A stretch of DNA of 48,767 nt from Longimicrobiales bacterium (GCA_035461765.1 DATHUY010000169.1:1-48767); one strand, 5' to 3'. Shown: positions 16,580 to 26,483, counted from the first letter of the stretch. The notes: generated by a model from the sequence alone, not told the origin. Numbers and translations are program-made.

Positions 16580-17566
16580 TCAGGCCGCAGCGGGAGGATT
16601 ATGTGTGGCTGACGGTTCTTCCAGGCTCTCACGCGCGAGCTCGGCACGCAGGCCGGGGTGTGCACGCCACAGATAAACGCCCATGGCAACTGCGGCGATC
16701 AGGTTTGCCACCGCAACAGTCCACCAGCCGATCGTTGCGAGCAGCCAGGCGGCCAGGATCGCAATCACGCCGATCACGAACGCCTCCAGAGTGACGAACA
16801 GCAGCACGGCCCCGAGCAGTACGGGCGGCTCGACCTCAGCACGCAGAAACAGCGCGGCCGCGAGGATGCCGATCGCAATGAACCCCGCCACATGGACGAC
16901 CGTGTAACCGGCGATGATCCCCGCTGACATGCTGACACTCTCCGGGCTCTCCGCGCCCAGGAAGACTGCGGAGCCGAGGGCTGCCGGGGTGTAGAGGATC
17001 CTGCCTGCAACTGCATCGATCACGAGGAACCAGAGAGCCACCGCCGCGGCGCCGATTGCACCGGACACCAGGCCTTCGCGTATGATGCGATTGCCTGTGA
17101 ATGTGGTAGCCCATGTCGGCGTGCCCGCCGGCGCGGTCAGCTGCAGCCATCCGAACATGGCGATTCCCGCCAGGACGTTGCCGGCCAGCACCGCCGGCCA
17201 GCCGAGCGCGCGCACGACGTTCTCACCCGTGATGATCACGCCCAGATAGAAGACGATGTCGAAGAGCAGGAAGCCGAGCACCGCACCGAGCAGGAAGTGC
17301 GGCCTGATGCGGGCGCGCTCGATCAGCCAGGTCGCGCCGATGCCGACGGCAATGAAGAGCGCGAAGTGGATGAGAGTGTAGAACGCGATGAGTCCCGCGC
17401 CCGCATCCCCCGGGCTCCGGCCGGCCGCTACACTCGCCAGGAACGAGGGCGTGCCGAGCGGTGCGCCGCGGACGAGATCGATCACCAGGAAGAACAGCGC
17501 GAGGACGGCCGCGCCGATGGCGCCGGCAATGGCGCCGCGTGCGAGAGTGGAACGTGGTCCCTGCAT
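16580..17566 (-). CDS. Membrane protein made of two homologous halves
   Basis: A 328-residue protein with about eight membrane helices. The halves are clearly related: RGAIAGAIGAAVLALFFLVI near the N-terminus versus EGLVSGAIGAAAVALWFLVI near residue 170, each followed by a D-x-V-x-G motif, and later GLIAFYTLIHFALFIAVGIG versus GIIAGYTVVHVAGFIAIGIL. It has arisen by internal duplication of a four-helix unit. No known family is recognised, and the C-terminus is a short charged tail. It lies just downstream of ctaB on the same strand, 92 bp away. Confidence 0.72.
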   Translation of the reverse strand: MQGPRSTLARGAIAGAIGAAVLALFFLVIDLVRGAPLGTPSFLASVAAGRSPGDAGAGLIAFYTLIHFALFIAVGIGATWLIERARIRPHFLLGAVLGFLLFDIVFYLGVIITGENVVRALGWPAVLAGNVLAGIAMFGWLQLTAPAGTPTWATTFTGNRIIREGLVSGAIGAAAVALWFLVIDAVAGRILYTPAALGSAVFLGAESPESVSMSAGIIAGYTVVHVAGFIAIGILAAALFLRAEVEPPVLLGAVLLFVTLEAFVIGVIAILAAWLLATIGWWTVAVANLIAAVAMGVYLWRAHPGLRAELARESLEEPSATHNPPAAA

Positions 17567-17623
17567 GACAGCCTCCGAACGCGGCGCGCGAACGCCGTGC
17601 GGTTGGGGATCATGAAATGGACG

Positions 17624-17641
17624 GGCCGCGGCGGCGCGGCC
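17624..17641 (-). terminator. GC hairpin after ctaB
   Basis: GGCCGCG (17624-17630) pairs with CGCGGCC (17635-17641) around GCGG, 17 nt past the ctaB stop on the minus strand. There is no T-run, so the call is tentative. Confidence 0.35.
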
Positions 17642-17658
17642 GGAAGGATCTGCCGGCT

Positions 17659-18579
17659 CTAGGCGATGAGCCGGTCGATCACCATCGTGAGCAGCAGCAG
17701 CGGGAGATACGCGACGGAGCCGAGAAACAGCCGCATCGCGCGCCGATCATCGCGCCGGAGCGCCATGGCGGTACCCAGCGCGAGGAACGGCACCCCGAGC
17801 AGTAAGGCGGATGCGAGATACAGGCCACCAGTGAGGCCCAGCACCGTCGGCAGCACGCTCGAAAGCAGGAGCAGTGCGCCGAAAAACACGATCTGACGGC
17901 CCGTACGGACACCGGTAGGATCGAGCGTCGTGAGCATGCGGAAGCCGCCGCGCCGGTAGTCCTCACGGTAGATCCATGCGAGCGCGTAGAAATGCGGCAT
18001 CTGCCAGAGGAACAGGATGGCGAAGAGTGCAAAGCCCGGCGCCGTCATGCCCCCACCGCCGGCACTCCAGCCCGCCAGGATCGGCAGTGCGCCGGGGACT
18101 GCGCCGACGAGCGTGGCCGTCCACGAGCGCCGCTTGAGCGGCGTGTAGAGGAAGACGTACGTCACCACGGTCAGCGCGACGAGCGCGGCCGTCACCGAAT
18201 CCACGAAGAGCTGGAGGTGCAGCAGTCCGAGCAGGACCAGCAGGCTCGAGAACAACAGAGCCGATCGGGGGCTCATGCGGCTGGACGGCACCGGCCGGCC
18301 GGCCGTCCGCCGCATCAGCGAGTCCGCCTCCCACTCCACGTACTCGTTCAGGCCGCATGCGCCGCTGGCGGCGAGGCCTATGCCGAGCAGGGCGTTCAGC
18401 AGCAGGACGAAATCGAGCGGGTGACCGGTTGCGGAGGCGAGGAAGAAGCCTGCGCCCGCCGTGATCATCACCATCCGGACGATGCCCGGCTTGGTCAGCT
18501 CTATGTACGCCGAAACGCGTTGCGAGAGAGTGAGCGTCCGCCCGGCACCTGCCGGCGCAGCCGCTTCCACACTGGCCAA
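17659..18579 (-). CDS. ctaB: Protoheme IX farnesyltransferase (heme O synthase)
   Basis: A 306-residue UbiA-superfamily prenyltransferase on the minus strand, starting at TTG with GGAGG 4 nt upstream. The family hallmark is the first Asp-rich loop region, SGACGLNEYVEWEADSLMRR (N-x3-E-x3-D-x2-M-x-R), after YIELTKPGIVRMVMITAG; further landmarks are FLYTPLKRRSW, LFLWQMPHFYALAW and YRRGGFRMLT. It attaches a farnesyl group to heme B to give heme O for cytochrome oxidases. Here it follows a formate dehydrogenase operon on the same strand and not cytochrome oxidase genes. Confidence 0.96.
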   Translation of the reverse strand: MASVEAAAPAGAGRTLTLSQRVSAYIELTKPGIVRMVMITAGAGFFLASATGHPLDFVLLLNALLGIGLAASGACGLNEYVEWEADSLMRRTAGRPVPSSRMSPRSALLFSSLLVLLGLLHLQLFVDSVTAALVALTVVTYVFLYTPLKRRSWTATLVGAVPGALPILAGWSAGGGGMTAPGFALFAILFLWQMPHFYALAWIYREDYRRGGFRMLTTLDPTGVRTGRQIVFFGALLLLSSVLPTVLGLTGGLYLASALLLGVPFLALGTAMALRRDDRRAMRLFLGSVAYLPLLLLTMVIDRLIA

Positions 18580-18691
18580 ATTACCTCCGAATGTTCAACT
18601 GAACCGGCAATATAGCAGGTTCGAGGCGGGGATTCACCTTCGCGGCGACCAGGCCAGCTCTCGCACAGCCGTTCTCTGCGTTAGATACTCT

Positions 18692-21600
18692 TCAGTCCTG
18701 GACAGCGGCGCCTGGCACCTCGGAGGCCGCTCCGTACGTCGATCCCTCCAGCTCGTCGTCGGTCGCACGGCGGAGCTGCACCGCGCAGAACTTGAACTCG
18801 GGGATTTTGCCGAACGGATCGAGCTTCGGGTTCGTCAGCAGATTGGCGGCTGCTTCGACATATGCGAACGGCATGAAGACGGAGCCGCGGGCCATGCCGG
18901 AGTCGCGGCGGGCTATGGCGACCAGCTCCCCGCGGCGCGTCCGCAGACCGATCGCTCCGCCCGCCTCGACGCCCAGCTCCTCCAGGTCAGCGGGATGGAC
19001 GCTCACGGTCGGTACCGGCTCGATGGCATCGAGCACGCCCGCCCGTCGCGTCATGGCCCCGGTATGCCAGTGCTCGAGCACGCGGCCCGTGATCAGAACG
19101 AACGGGTAGCCCTCATCGGGCAGCTCATCGGCGGGGATGAAATCTGCCGGCACGATGCGGGCGCGGCCGTCGGCCGTCGGGAACCGCTCCGTGAAGATCA
19201 CTTCCTCGCCCGGGTCACCCTCGTTGAGGCAGGGGTAGGTCACACCGTGCTCGCGCTCGAGGCGCTCCCACGTGATGCCGGCGCAGCTCGGCACGGCCTT
19301 CCGGATCTCCTCCCAGACATCCTTCGGCCCGTCATACGTCCACTGCAGTCCGAGCCGCCGAGCGAGCTGCTGGATGAGATCCAGGTCCTGGCGCACCTCG
19401 CCGGGCGGATCCAGCGCCTTGCGGCCGAGCTGGACGCGACGGTCCGTGTTCGTGAACGTGCCCGTCTTCTCCGGGAACGCCGACGCCGGCAGGATCACAT
19501 CCGCGAATGATGCCGTCTCGGTAAGGAACAGATCCTGGACGACGAGCCAGTCGAGCAGCGCGAGCGCCTGCCGCGCGTGCTGCACATCGGGATCCGACAT
19601 CGCGGGGTTCTCGCCCATGATGTACATCCCGCGGATCTCGCGGCGCTTGCACGCGTTCATGATCTCGACGACGGTCAGGCCCTTCCGTTTGTCGAGGTTC
19701 GGCGCGTGCCAGAGATCCGCGAAGAAATCGCGCACGGCGGGATCCTCGACCGAGCGGTAATCCGGATAGAACATCGGGATCAGGCCCATGTCCGACGCGC
19801 CCTGCACGTTGTTCTGCCCGCGCAGCGGATGGAGCCCTGTGCCGCGGCGGCCGATCTGACCGGTGATGAGCGAGAGTGCAATCAGGCAGCGGGCGTTGTC
19901 GGTGCCATGCACGTGCTGCGAGATGCCCATGCCCCAGAAGATCATCGACGCGCGTGCTGTCGCGAAGAGTCGCGCGGCTGCTCGGATCTCCTCCGCGGGT
20001 ATGCCGCACATGTGCTGCATCGCTTCGGGGCTGTACGGCCGCAGGGTGCGCACGAGGTCGTCGAAGCCGGTCGTGCGCGCATCGATGAACGCGCGATCGA
20101 TCAGGTCCTCTTCTACAATCGTGTGCAGCATCGCATTCAGCAGCGCGACATCGGTGTCCGGCCGGAACTGGAGGAAATGCGTGGCCAGGCGTGACAGCTC
20201 CGTGCGCCGCGGATCAATCAGGATCAGCTTTGCGCCGCGCTCGATGGCGTTCTTCATGAACGTCGCCGCGACCGGATGGTTCACGGTCGGGTTGGCCCCG
20301 ATGACGATGAAGCACTCCGTATGCTTCACATCGTCCACCTGGTTCGATACGGCGCCGGAGTTGAGGCCTTCCATCAGCGCGGCCACGGACGACGCGTGGC
20401 AGAGCCGTGTGCAGTGATCGACGTTGTTCGTGCCGAAGCCTGCGCGCACGAGCTTCTGGAACAGGTACGCTTCCTCGTTGCTGCCCTTGGCCGATCCGAA
20501 CCCGGCGAGCGCCCAGGGGCCGAGCGAGTCGCGGATGCGACGCAGGCCGTTACCGGCCAGGTCCAGCGCCTCCTCCCACGACGCCTCGCGGAACGCGTCG
20601 AGCGGATTGGACGGATCGACGAGCGCGTTCGGGTCTTTCGGCACACCCTCGCGCCGCACGAGCGGCCGCAGCAGCCGCTGCGGGTGATGCACGTAATCGA
20701 ATCCGAAGCGCCCCTTCACGCACAGCCGCTCGTGGTTCGACGGCCCGTCCCGACCGCTCACGCGCAGGATCCGGTTGTCCGCGACATGGTAGGTGGTCTG
20801 ACAGCCGACACCGCAGTACGGGCACAGTGATGCTACGTCGGTCTCCGCCTTCGTGTAGCCGGCGGCCGGCACGGGCGAGCCGTTCAGCTGCACGAGCGGG
20901 ATGAGTCGCATCGGTGCGGACTTCCCGGGTGACGTTGTGCCCCCGGGCGCAGTGCCGCGGGCAGCGCCAGCGCTATCCGTGGCGTCCATCGCGCCGACGC
21001 CGGTGGTGCTGTCGAGCGCTCTGTCTGCATACGCGGCGCCCATGATGGCATCGCCGTAGCCGCCGCCGCGCATCATCGGGCCGTGGCTGGCCGCCGGTTT
21101 CGGCGGCTCGCGATCGGGCGCGCGGGCCATCATTTCGCCCGCAACAATCGCGGGCAGTGACGGCAGCAGGGCGCCCGTGGGGCACGCCTGCACGCATTCA
21201 CCGCAGCCGACGCACGTGCTCTCGCCCATCGGATCGTCGAGATCGAAGACGATCATCGCGGCAGCACCGCGATTCGCGTAGCCGATGACATCGTTGACCT
21301 GGACTTCGCGGCATGCGCGCACGCAGCGCGTACACTGGATGCACGCATCGAGGCGGACCTCGATGCCGGCGTGGGAGAAGTCCGGGGCCGGCTGCGCACG
21401 CGTCGGGAAGCGTGCGGCCTCGATACCCAGCGTCTTCGCCCAGTATGCCAGTTCCGAGTCCGGGTCGTGCGGATGCGCGGGCATGTCCGCGAGCAGCAGC
21501 TCCACGACCATGCGCTGCGATTTGACGGCCCGCTCGCTCGTCGCGCGCACATCCATGCCGGCGGTCGGGCGACGGCAGCAGGACGGCGCGAGTACGCGCT

Positions 21601-21922
21601 CGCCATCGACCTCGACGACGCACGCGCGACAGTTGCCATCCGGCCGCATCCCTTCCGTGTAGCAGAGCCGTGGAATCTCGACGTTGTGTCGCTCGGCCGC
21701 CTGGAGGATCGTCTCGCCGGGGAACGCTTCGATCTCGATGCCATCGAGCGTGAAGACAATGTTGTCGCCCTCGTACTCGCCGGCGCGTGACCAGCCGAGA
21801 CGACGCTCGAGGCGATGTATGGCGGTCTCGGCGCCCTGCGGTCCGAGCGGGTTCGCGCTCCGGTCGGGCGCTTCGAGGTCGGCGAGGGGCGCGCTGGTCG
21901 AGAGGCCGTCGATTCCGCTCAT
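18692..21922 (-). CDS. fdsA: NAD-dependent formate dehydrogenase, catalytic alpha subunit
   Basis: A 1076-residue multi-cofactor protein. An N-terminal [2Fe-2S] ferredoxin domain uses Cys87, 98, 101 and 115; two [4Fe-4S] clusters use Cys194/197/200/204 and 237/240/243/247. The Mo/W-bis-MGD catalytic domain begins with its own cluster motif CPYCGVGC. The molybdenum ligand is Cys508 (RLCHAS), so it is a cysteine enzyme and not a selenoprotein. The His-Cys3 cluster usually located between the first two modules is absent, the region reading AHPHDPDSELAYWAKTLG without Cys. A Gly/Ala/Asp-rich linker near residues 285-340 joins the halves. Its ATG overlaps the upstream stop (ATGA). Confidence 0.95.
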   Translation of the reverse strand: MSGIDGLSTSAPLADLEAPDRSANPLGPQGAETAIHRLERRLGWSRAGEYEGDNIVFTLDGIEIEAFPGETILQAAERHNVEIPRLCYTEGMRPDGNCRACVVEVDGERVLAPSCCRRPTAGMDVRATSERAVKSQRMVVELLLADMPAHPHDPDSELAYWAKTLGIEAARFPTRAQPAPDFSHAGIEVRLDACIQCTRCVRACREVQVNDVIGYANRGAAAMIVFDLDDPMGESTCVGCGECVQACPTGALLPSLPAIVAGEMMARAPDREPPKPAASHGPMMRGGGYGDAIMGAAYADRALDSTTGVGAMDATDSAGAARGTAPGGTTSPGKSAPMRLIPLVQLNGSPVPAAGYTKAETDVASLCPYCGVGCQTTYHVADNRILRVSGRDGPSNHERLCVKGRFGFDYVHHPQRLLRPLVRREGVPKDPNALVDPSNPLDAFREASWEEALDLAGNGLRRIRDSLGPWALAGFGSAKGSNEEAYLFQKLVRAGFGTNNVDHCTRLCHASSVAALMEGLNSGAVSNQVDDVKHTECFIVIGANPTVNHPVAATFMKNAIERGAKLILIDPRRTELSRLATHFLQFRPDTDVALLNAMLHTIVEEDLIDRAFIDARTTGFDDLVRTLRPYSPEAMQHMCGIPAEEIRAAARLFATARASMIFWGMGISQHVHGTDNARCLIALSLITGQIGRRGTGLHPLRGQNNVQGASDMGLIPMFYPDYRSVEDPAVRDFFADLWHAPNLDKRKGLTVVEIMNACKRREIRGMYIMGENPAMSDPDVQHARQALALLDWLVVQDLFLTETASFADVILPASAFPEKTGTFTNTDRRVQLGRKALDPPGEVRQDLDLIQQLARRLGLQWTYDGPKDVWEEIRKAVPSCAGITWERLEREHGVTYPCLNEGDPGEEVIFTERFPTADGRARIVPADFIPADELPDEGYPFVLITGRVLEHWHTGAMTRRAGVLDAIEPVPTVSVHPADLEELGVEAGGAIGLRTRRGELVAIARRDSGMARGSVFMPFAYVEAAANLLTNPKLDPFGKIPEFKFCAVQLRRATDDELEGSTYGAASEVPGAAVQD

Positions 21923-23637
21923 GGCCGGCGCATGCTGTTCAGGTCAATGCGATCGGACAGCTCCTGGGGGAAGAAGCGCTGGACACTCCGCAGCGGGTTG
22001 GGCGCCGCCTGCCCGAGTCCGCAGATGGACGCATCGTTCATCACATCGGCGAGGTCGTTGAGGAGGGGGAGCTGCCAGGTCTTCTCGCGCATGAGCGCAT
22101 CCGCCTTTGCCGTCCCGACGCGACAGGGTGTGCACTTGCCGCAGGACTCGTGCGCGAAGAAGTGCATGAGGTTCTGCGCTACGTCACGGGCACTGTCCTG
22201 CTCGGAGAAGATTACGACCGCGGCGGAGCCGATGAAGCAGCCGTATTCATCGAGAGAACGGAAATCGAGTGGGACATCGCCGAGCGAGGCCGGGAGAATG
22301 CCGCCGGACGCGCCGCCCGGCAGGTAGCCGTAGAACGTGTGTCCCTCGAGCATCCCGCCGGCGTAGTCGATGAGCTCGCGGGCGGTGATGCCGTTCGGCG
22401 CGAGGTAGACGCCCGGCGACTTCACGCGACCACTGATCGAGAAGAAGCGCGCGCCGGGGTGATCCGTCCTGCCGAGGGCGTTCCATTCGCCGGGTCCGTC
22501 CTCGATCACGCTGCGGATCCAGTAGGCGGTCTCGACATTCTGCACCAGCGTCGGCCTGCCGAACACGCCAGCCTGGGCGGGGAACGGCGGTCTCAGCCGG
22601 GGCTCACCGCGCTTGCCCTCGATCGACTCGATCAGCGATGACTCCTCGCCGCAGATGTAGGCGCCGGCGCCGCGCCGCAGATGCATGCGCGGCAGGTCGC
22701 AGGGCGGCTCGGTGCAGAGGGTCTGGATCTCCCGGTCCAGGATGGCACGGCAGGCGGCGTATTCGTCGCGCAGATAGATGAAGACGTCAGCGGCGTCGAC
22801 AGCCCAGGCGGCAATGAGTGCGCCTTCGAGCATACGATGCGGATCCGTCTCCATGCAGTGCCGGTCCTTGAACGTGCCCGGCTCCCCCTCGTCCGCATTG
22901 ATGACCACCACCCGGGGGCCGGGCTCGGCGCGCACGAACTTCCACTTCTGCGATGTCGGAAACCCCGCGCCGCCCAGGCCGCGCAATCCCGCCGTGCCGA
23001 CCGCGTCGATGACCTCGTCCGGCTGGCGCAGACCGGAACGGCAGGTGCGCAGCGTTTCATAGCCGCCATTGGCGCGATACGCCGCGTAGCCGATGTAGTC
23101 GGGCAGGGGGGCAGCCGTGCGGCCGCTGTTCACCGCATCGCGCACGGTCGCCGGCGTCGCGTGATCGATCGGGTTCTGCCCCACGACGGCGACCGGGGCA
23201 CGATCGCAGCGGCCGACGCATGGCGCAGCAATGACGCGGACCGTATCGCCCGCGGCAGCGCTGAGGGTTTCGAGCAGGCGGTCTGCTCCGGCGAGGTGGC
23301 AGGAGATCGACTCGCACACACGCACCGTGATCTGCGGAGGGGCGGATGCACCGTCACGGACGATGTCGAAGTGATGGTAGAACGTCGCGACCTCGTAGAC
23401 TTCCGCCGGCGCGAGCGACATCTCGCGTGCGAGGGCCGTCAGGTGCTCCGTGGTGAGGCACCCGAACGCGTCCTGGATGAGGTGCAGATGCTCGATCAGG
23501 AGGTCGGGGCGGCGCGGGGCGTCGCCGAGCAGCGCCCGCACCTCGGCGAGCGCACGTTCATCGACTTCGCGCCCCTTGGGCGCCGGCCGCAGTGAGACTC
23601 CGCCGACATTCCCGCCGCGTAGTTTGCGTGGAGGCAT
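21919..23637 (-). CDS. Formate dehydrogenase flavoprotein, fused FdsG-FdsB (NuoE-NuoF)
   Basis: A 572-residue protein from MPPRKLRGG at 23637; a longer GTG-initiated frame to 23709 exists but is Arg-rich and unlikely. Residues about 28-160 are the NuoE/FdsG thioredoxin-like [2Fe-2S] domain (Cys108, 113, 140, 144 in CESISC and CVGRC). The rest is NuoF/FdsB: FMN/NAD region GLRGLGGAGFPTSQKWKF and NADEGEPGTFKDR, then GAGAYICGEES, and the [4Fe-4S] motif SCGKCTPCRVGT. It passes electrons from FdsA to NAD+. FdsG and FdsB are normally separate genes, so this is a fusion. The start of fdsA overlaps it by 4 bp. Confidence 0.93.
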   Translation of the reverse strand: MPPRKLRGGNVGGVSLRPAPKGREVDERALAEVRALLGDAPRRPDLLIEHLHLIQDAFGCLTTEHLTALAREMSLAPAEVYEVATFYHHFDIVRDGASAPPQITVRVCESISCHLAGADRLLETLSAAAGDTVRVIAAPCVGRCDRAPVAVVGQNPIDHATPATVRDAVNSGRTAAPLPDYIGYAAYRANGGYETLRTCRSGLRQPDEVIDAVGTAGLRGLGGAGFPTSQKWKFVRAEPGPRVVVINADEGEPGTFKDRHCMETDPHRMLEGALIAAWAVDAADVFIYLRDEYAACRAILDREIQTLCTEPPCDLPRMHLRRGAGAYICGEESSLIESIEGKRGEPRLRPPFPAQAGVFGRPTLVQNVETAYWIRSVIEDGPGEWNALGRTDHPGARFFSISGRVKSPGVYLAPNGITARELIDYAGGMLEGHTFYGYLPGGASGGILPASLGDVPLDFRSLDEYGCFIGSAAVVIFSEQDSARDVAQNLMHFFAHESCGKCTPCRVGTAKADALMREKTWQLPLLNDLADVMNDASICGLGQAAPNPLRSVQRFFPQELSDRIDLNSMRRP

Positions 23638-23762
23638 ACGGGCAAGGTCGGAGAGGCGGCGTGGACGCGCAAGAGCCGTCCGGGCAGCCGACCGGCGCGC
23701 TCGTCGCACGGATGGTGCAGCAGGGCGAGCAGAACGGTGGCCACGGAACTCGGAGGCGTTGA

Positions 23763-24446
23763 ATGAAGAGGTGGGCGGGAGCGCTGGTCGCGGTGCTCAT
23801 GACGAGCGCGTGCGGCGATACCACGGGCCCGGAGCTGAGGCTGGATGCGACGGTGCGGGTGCTGCACGCCGCCCCGGAAACGCCGCGGCTGGACGTCGTG
23901 GTCGAGGGGGAGTCGCAGACATTGCTGGAATATGCCGAAGTGTCGGAGCCAATCCAGCTGGAGAGCGGCGAGCGACGGGTGCAGCTCGTCGTGGAGGGGG
24001 AGACCGAGGCGCTCATCGACCTGGACACGGTTTTCGATCCGGGGACGCACTATACGGTGCTGGCCGCGGGTCGCGCCGGCGAGATCCTGCCGATCGTGCT
24101 GGTGGACGACACCGTCGCGGCCGACACGGGGCAGACGCGCATCCGGCTGGTGCATGCCGCGCCGACGGCAGGCCTGGTCGATATCTACGTCACGGAGCCC
24201 GGCTCGCCGCTTTCAGCGGAGACTCCCGTACTCACCTCAGTGGCGTTCGGTGAGTCTTCCGACTATATGGTACTCGATTCGCGGACGTATCAGGTCCGGG
24301 TGACCACGGCCGGCGGCAGTACGCTGCTGATCGATCTGCCGCTGCTCGTGCTGTCATCGAGACGCGTAATGACGATCGTCATGATGGACACGATGGGGAG
24401 CGGCCCGCCGCACGGCCTGATCGTTCTGAGCGACAACAGCCGCTGA
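23763..24446 (+). CDS. DUF4397-domain lipoprotein
   Basis: A 227-residue protein with a lipobox (LMTSAC) after a short signal. The mature part has two DUF4397 repeats: TVRVLHAAPETPRLDVVVEG and, about 100 residues later, RIRLVHAAPTAGLVDIYVTE, each followed by beta strands and a conserved Tyr. DUF4397 is an immunoglobulin-like extracellular domain of unknown function found in envelope and S-layer-type proteins. GAGGC ribosome-site bases precede the ATG. It is divergent from the formate dehydrogenase operon. Confidence 0.85.
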   Translation: MKRWAGALVAVLMTSACGDTTGPELRLDATVRVLHAAPETPRLDVVVEGESQTLLEYAEVSEPIQLESGERRVQLVVEGETEALIDLDTVFDPGTHYTVLAAGRAGEILPIVLVDDTVAADTGQTRIRLVHAAPTAGLVDIYVTEPGSPLSAETPVLTSVAFGESSDYMVLDSRTYQVRVTTAGGSTLLIDLPLLVLSSRRVMTIVMMDTMGSGPPHGLIVLSDNSR

Positions 24447-24472
24447 GCCACGTCCACAGGGAGGTTCGAGCT

Positions 24473-26452
24473 ATGAAGGCATGGCGCTGCTCACTGGTGC
24501 TCGCTCTGGGGGCGTGCGCTGCACCTGTGCAGCCGCCGCCGGCACCCGTGCCGGTCGAGCCGGCGGTTACGGTGGAGGTGGAGCGTCCGCGCCACGCGGT
24601 CAGGCCGGTGCGCCTTACGGATGCGTTCGAGCGCGCGGTCGAACGGGGCACGCGCACGCTGGAAGGCAGCCCGGGCCCCGCGTACTGGCAGCAGCGTGTC
24701 GAGTATCGGATCGAGGCCGAGCTGGACCCCGCGACGGCGACCGTGCGGGGCGCGCAGGTGGCCATGTACAGAAACAACTCGCCCGATACCCTCCGCAGCA
24801 TCCTGGTGCATCTGTATCAGAACGCGTTCAGCGAAGGAGTGCAGCGGGTGCGGCGCGTTCCGATCACCGGCGGCGCGACCGTCCATCGCGTCGCGGTCAA
24901 TAATGTGGAGATCGAGGCGGACGAGGCGCCGGCCGGTGCAGGACGCTACCGCATTGACGGGACGCTGATGTGGATCGATCTGGCGCGGCCGCTGCTTCCG
25001 GGCGGCAGCCTGGAGTTGGAGGTCGGCTGGGACTTCGTGGTGCCGCCGCCGGGCGCACCGCGAACGGGCCACTCGAATAACGAGGCGTTCGTCGTCGCAC
25101 AGTGGTATCCGCAGATCGCCGTGTACGACGATCTGCGCGGCTGGCACGACCGCCCCTACTGGACCAATGGCGAGTTTTACCTGGAGTACGCCGATTTCGA
25201 GGTGCTGCTCACGGTACCGGAGGGGTGGGTCGTGAGCGCGACGGGCGAGCTCGACAATCCGCAGGAGGTCCTGACGGACGAGGTGCGGCAGCGGCTGGCG
25301 CGGGCACTGGCGCGGGACGACATCGTCAATGTCGTTACGCTCGAGGACCTGGAGCAGGAGCGGGCGACGCTGCGCGAGCCGGGCGGCCAGCTCACGTGGC
25401 GGTTCCGCGCGCGCGACGTGCGCGACTTCGCGTTCGCCACGTCCAACCGCTACCTCTGGGACGCGACCAGGGTCACATGGTCAGGCGCGCAGTCGGGAGA
25501 GCCGGTGCTCGTCAATGCGCTGTACCGGCCGGATGCCGGCGCTGCATGGACAGAAGCCGTGGAGTACATGCGGCACACGACGGCCTTCCATGCCGAGCGC
25601 TGGGGCCCGTACATCTACCCGCACATTACGGCCGCGGAGGGGCCGATCGGCGGGATGGAGTATCCAATGCTCGTGTTCATCGGCGGATCCCGCACGCCGC
25701 AGTCGCTGTACTCAGTGCTCAGCCACGAGATAGCGCACGAGTGGTGGCCGATGATGGTCGGTTCCAACGAGTCGCTGTACGCGTGGCAGGATGAGGGACT
25801 GGCCAGCTACGTCGAGGACCTCTCGCTCCAGGACTACTTCGAGGGTGAAACGCCCGCGCTGGCGACGCAGGAGTCGTATCTGCGGATCGCCGGCAGCGAT
25901 GTGGAGCGGCCCATCATGACCGAGCCGGACATGTTCGGCATCGGACCACAGTATGGCGTTGCGGCCTACTCGAAGCCGGCCACGATGCTGCGCGCGCTGA
26001 CCGGCGTGATCGGACAGGAGGCGGTTCATCGCGGACTGCGCGAGTACACGACGCGCTGGCTGCTGCGACACCCGGCACCGTTCGATTTCTTCCACGTGAT
26101 GGAAGATGTGCACGGCGCGGACCTCGACTGGTTCTGGTCGCCGTGGTTCTTCGATACGGCTGCGCTTGACCAGGCGATCACGGAGGTATCGTTCGCGACG
26201 GCCACGAACGGAGAGCGCGTCACCATAACGGTGGAGGATCGGGGTGACGCGCCGATGCCGGTGCTGCTGACACTGACGCTCGCCGATGGCAGCACGCGTG
26301 AGGAGCGGTTGCCGGTCGAGCCGTGGCTCGCGGGCGCGCAGACACAGACGCTCACCGTCGATGTGGGGTCCGCCGTCACACGTGTAGAGATCGATCCGGA
26401 TCGTTATCTTCCCGATGTGGAGCGTTCGGACAACGTGTGGACGCGGCAGTAG
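24473..26452 (+). CDS. M1-family metallopeptidase lipoprotein
   Basis: A 659-residue protein starting at ATG with AGGGAGG upstream. The signal ends in a lipobox (ALGAC). The M1 zinc site is HEIAH (His418, Glu419, His422) with the third ligand Glu441 in WQDEGLASYVE, the usual 18-residue spacing. The exopeptidase motif that is GAMEN in aminopeptidases reads GGMEYPM. The catalytic Tyr region is AAYSKPATMLRALTG. It is probably an outer-membrane-anchored aminopeptidase acting on peptides in the periplasm. Confidence 0.93.
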   Translation: MKAWRCSLVLALGACAAPVQPPPAPVPVEPAVTVEVERPRHAVRPVRLTDAFERAVERGTRTLEGSPGPAYWQQRVEYRIEAELDPATATVRGAQVAMYRNNSPDTLRSILVHLYQNAFSEGVQRVRRVPITGGATVHRVAVNNVEIEADEAPAGAGRYRIDGTLMWIDLARPLLPGGSLELEVGWDFVVPPPGAPRTGHSNNEAFVVAQWYPQIAVYDDLRGWHDRPYWTNGEFYLEYADFEVLLTVPEGWVVSATGELDNPQEVLTDEVRQRLARALARDDIVNVVTLEDLEQERATLREPGGQLTWRFRARDVRDFAFATSNRYLWDATRVTWSGAQSGEPVLVNALYRPDAGAAWTEAVEYMRHTTAFHAERWGPYIYPHITAAEGPIGGMEYPMLVFIGGSRTPQSLYSVLSHEIAHEWWPMMVGSNESLYAWQDEGLASYVEDLSLQDYFEGETPALATQESYLRIAGSDVERPIMTEPDMFGIGPQYGVAAYSKPATMLRALTGVIGQEAVHRGLREYTTRWLLRHPAPFDFFHVMEDVHGADLDWFWSPWFFDTAALDQAITEVSFATATNGERVTITVEDRGDAPMPVLLTLTLADGSTREERLPVEPWLAGAQTQTLTVDVGSAVTRVEIDPDRYLPDVERSDNVWTRQ

Positions 26453-26483
26453 CGCGCGTGCGCGCCGCGGCCGCGTTGCTGGC

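Noticed and set aside
18692-21922. Selenocysteine in formate dehydrogenase
   Set aside because: The Mo ligand codon is TGC (Cys508), and no in-frame TGA is present.
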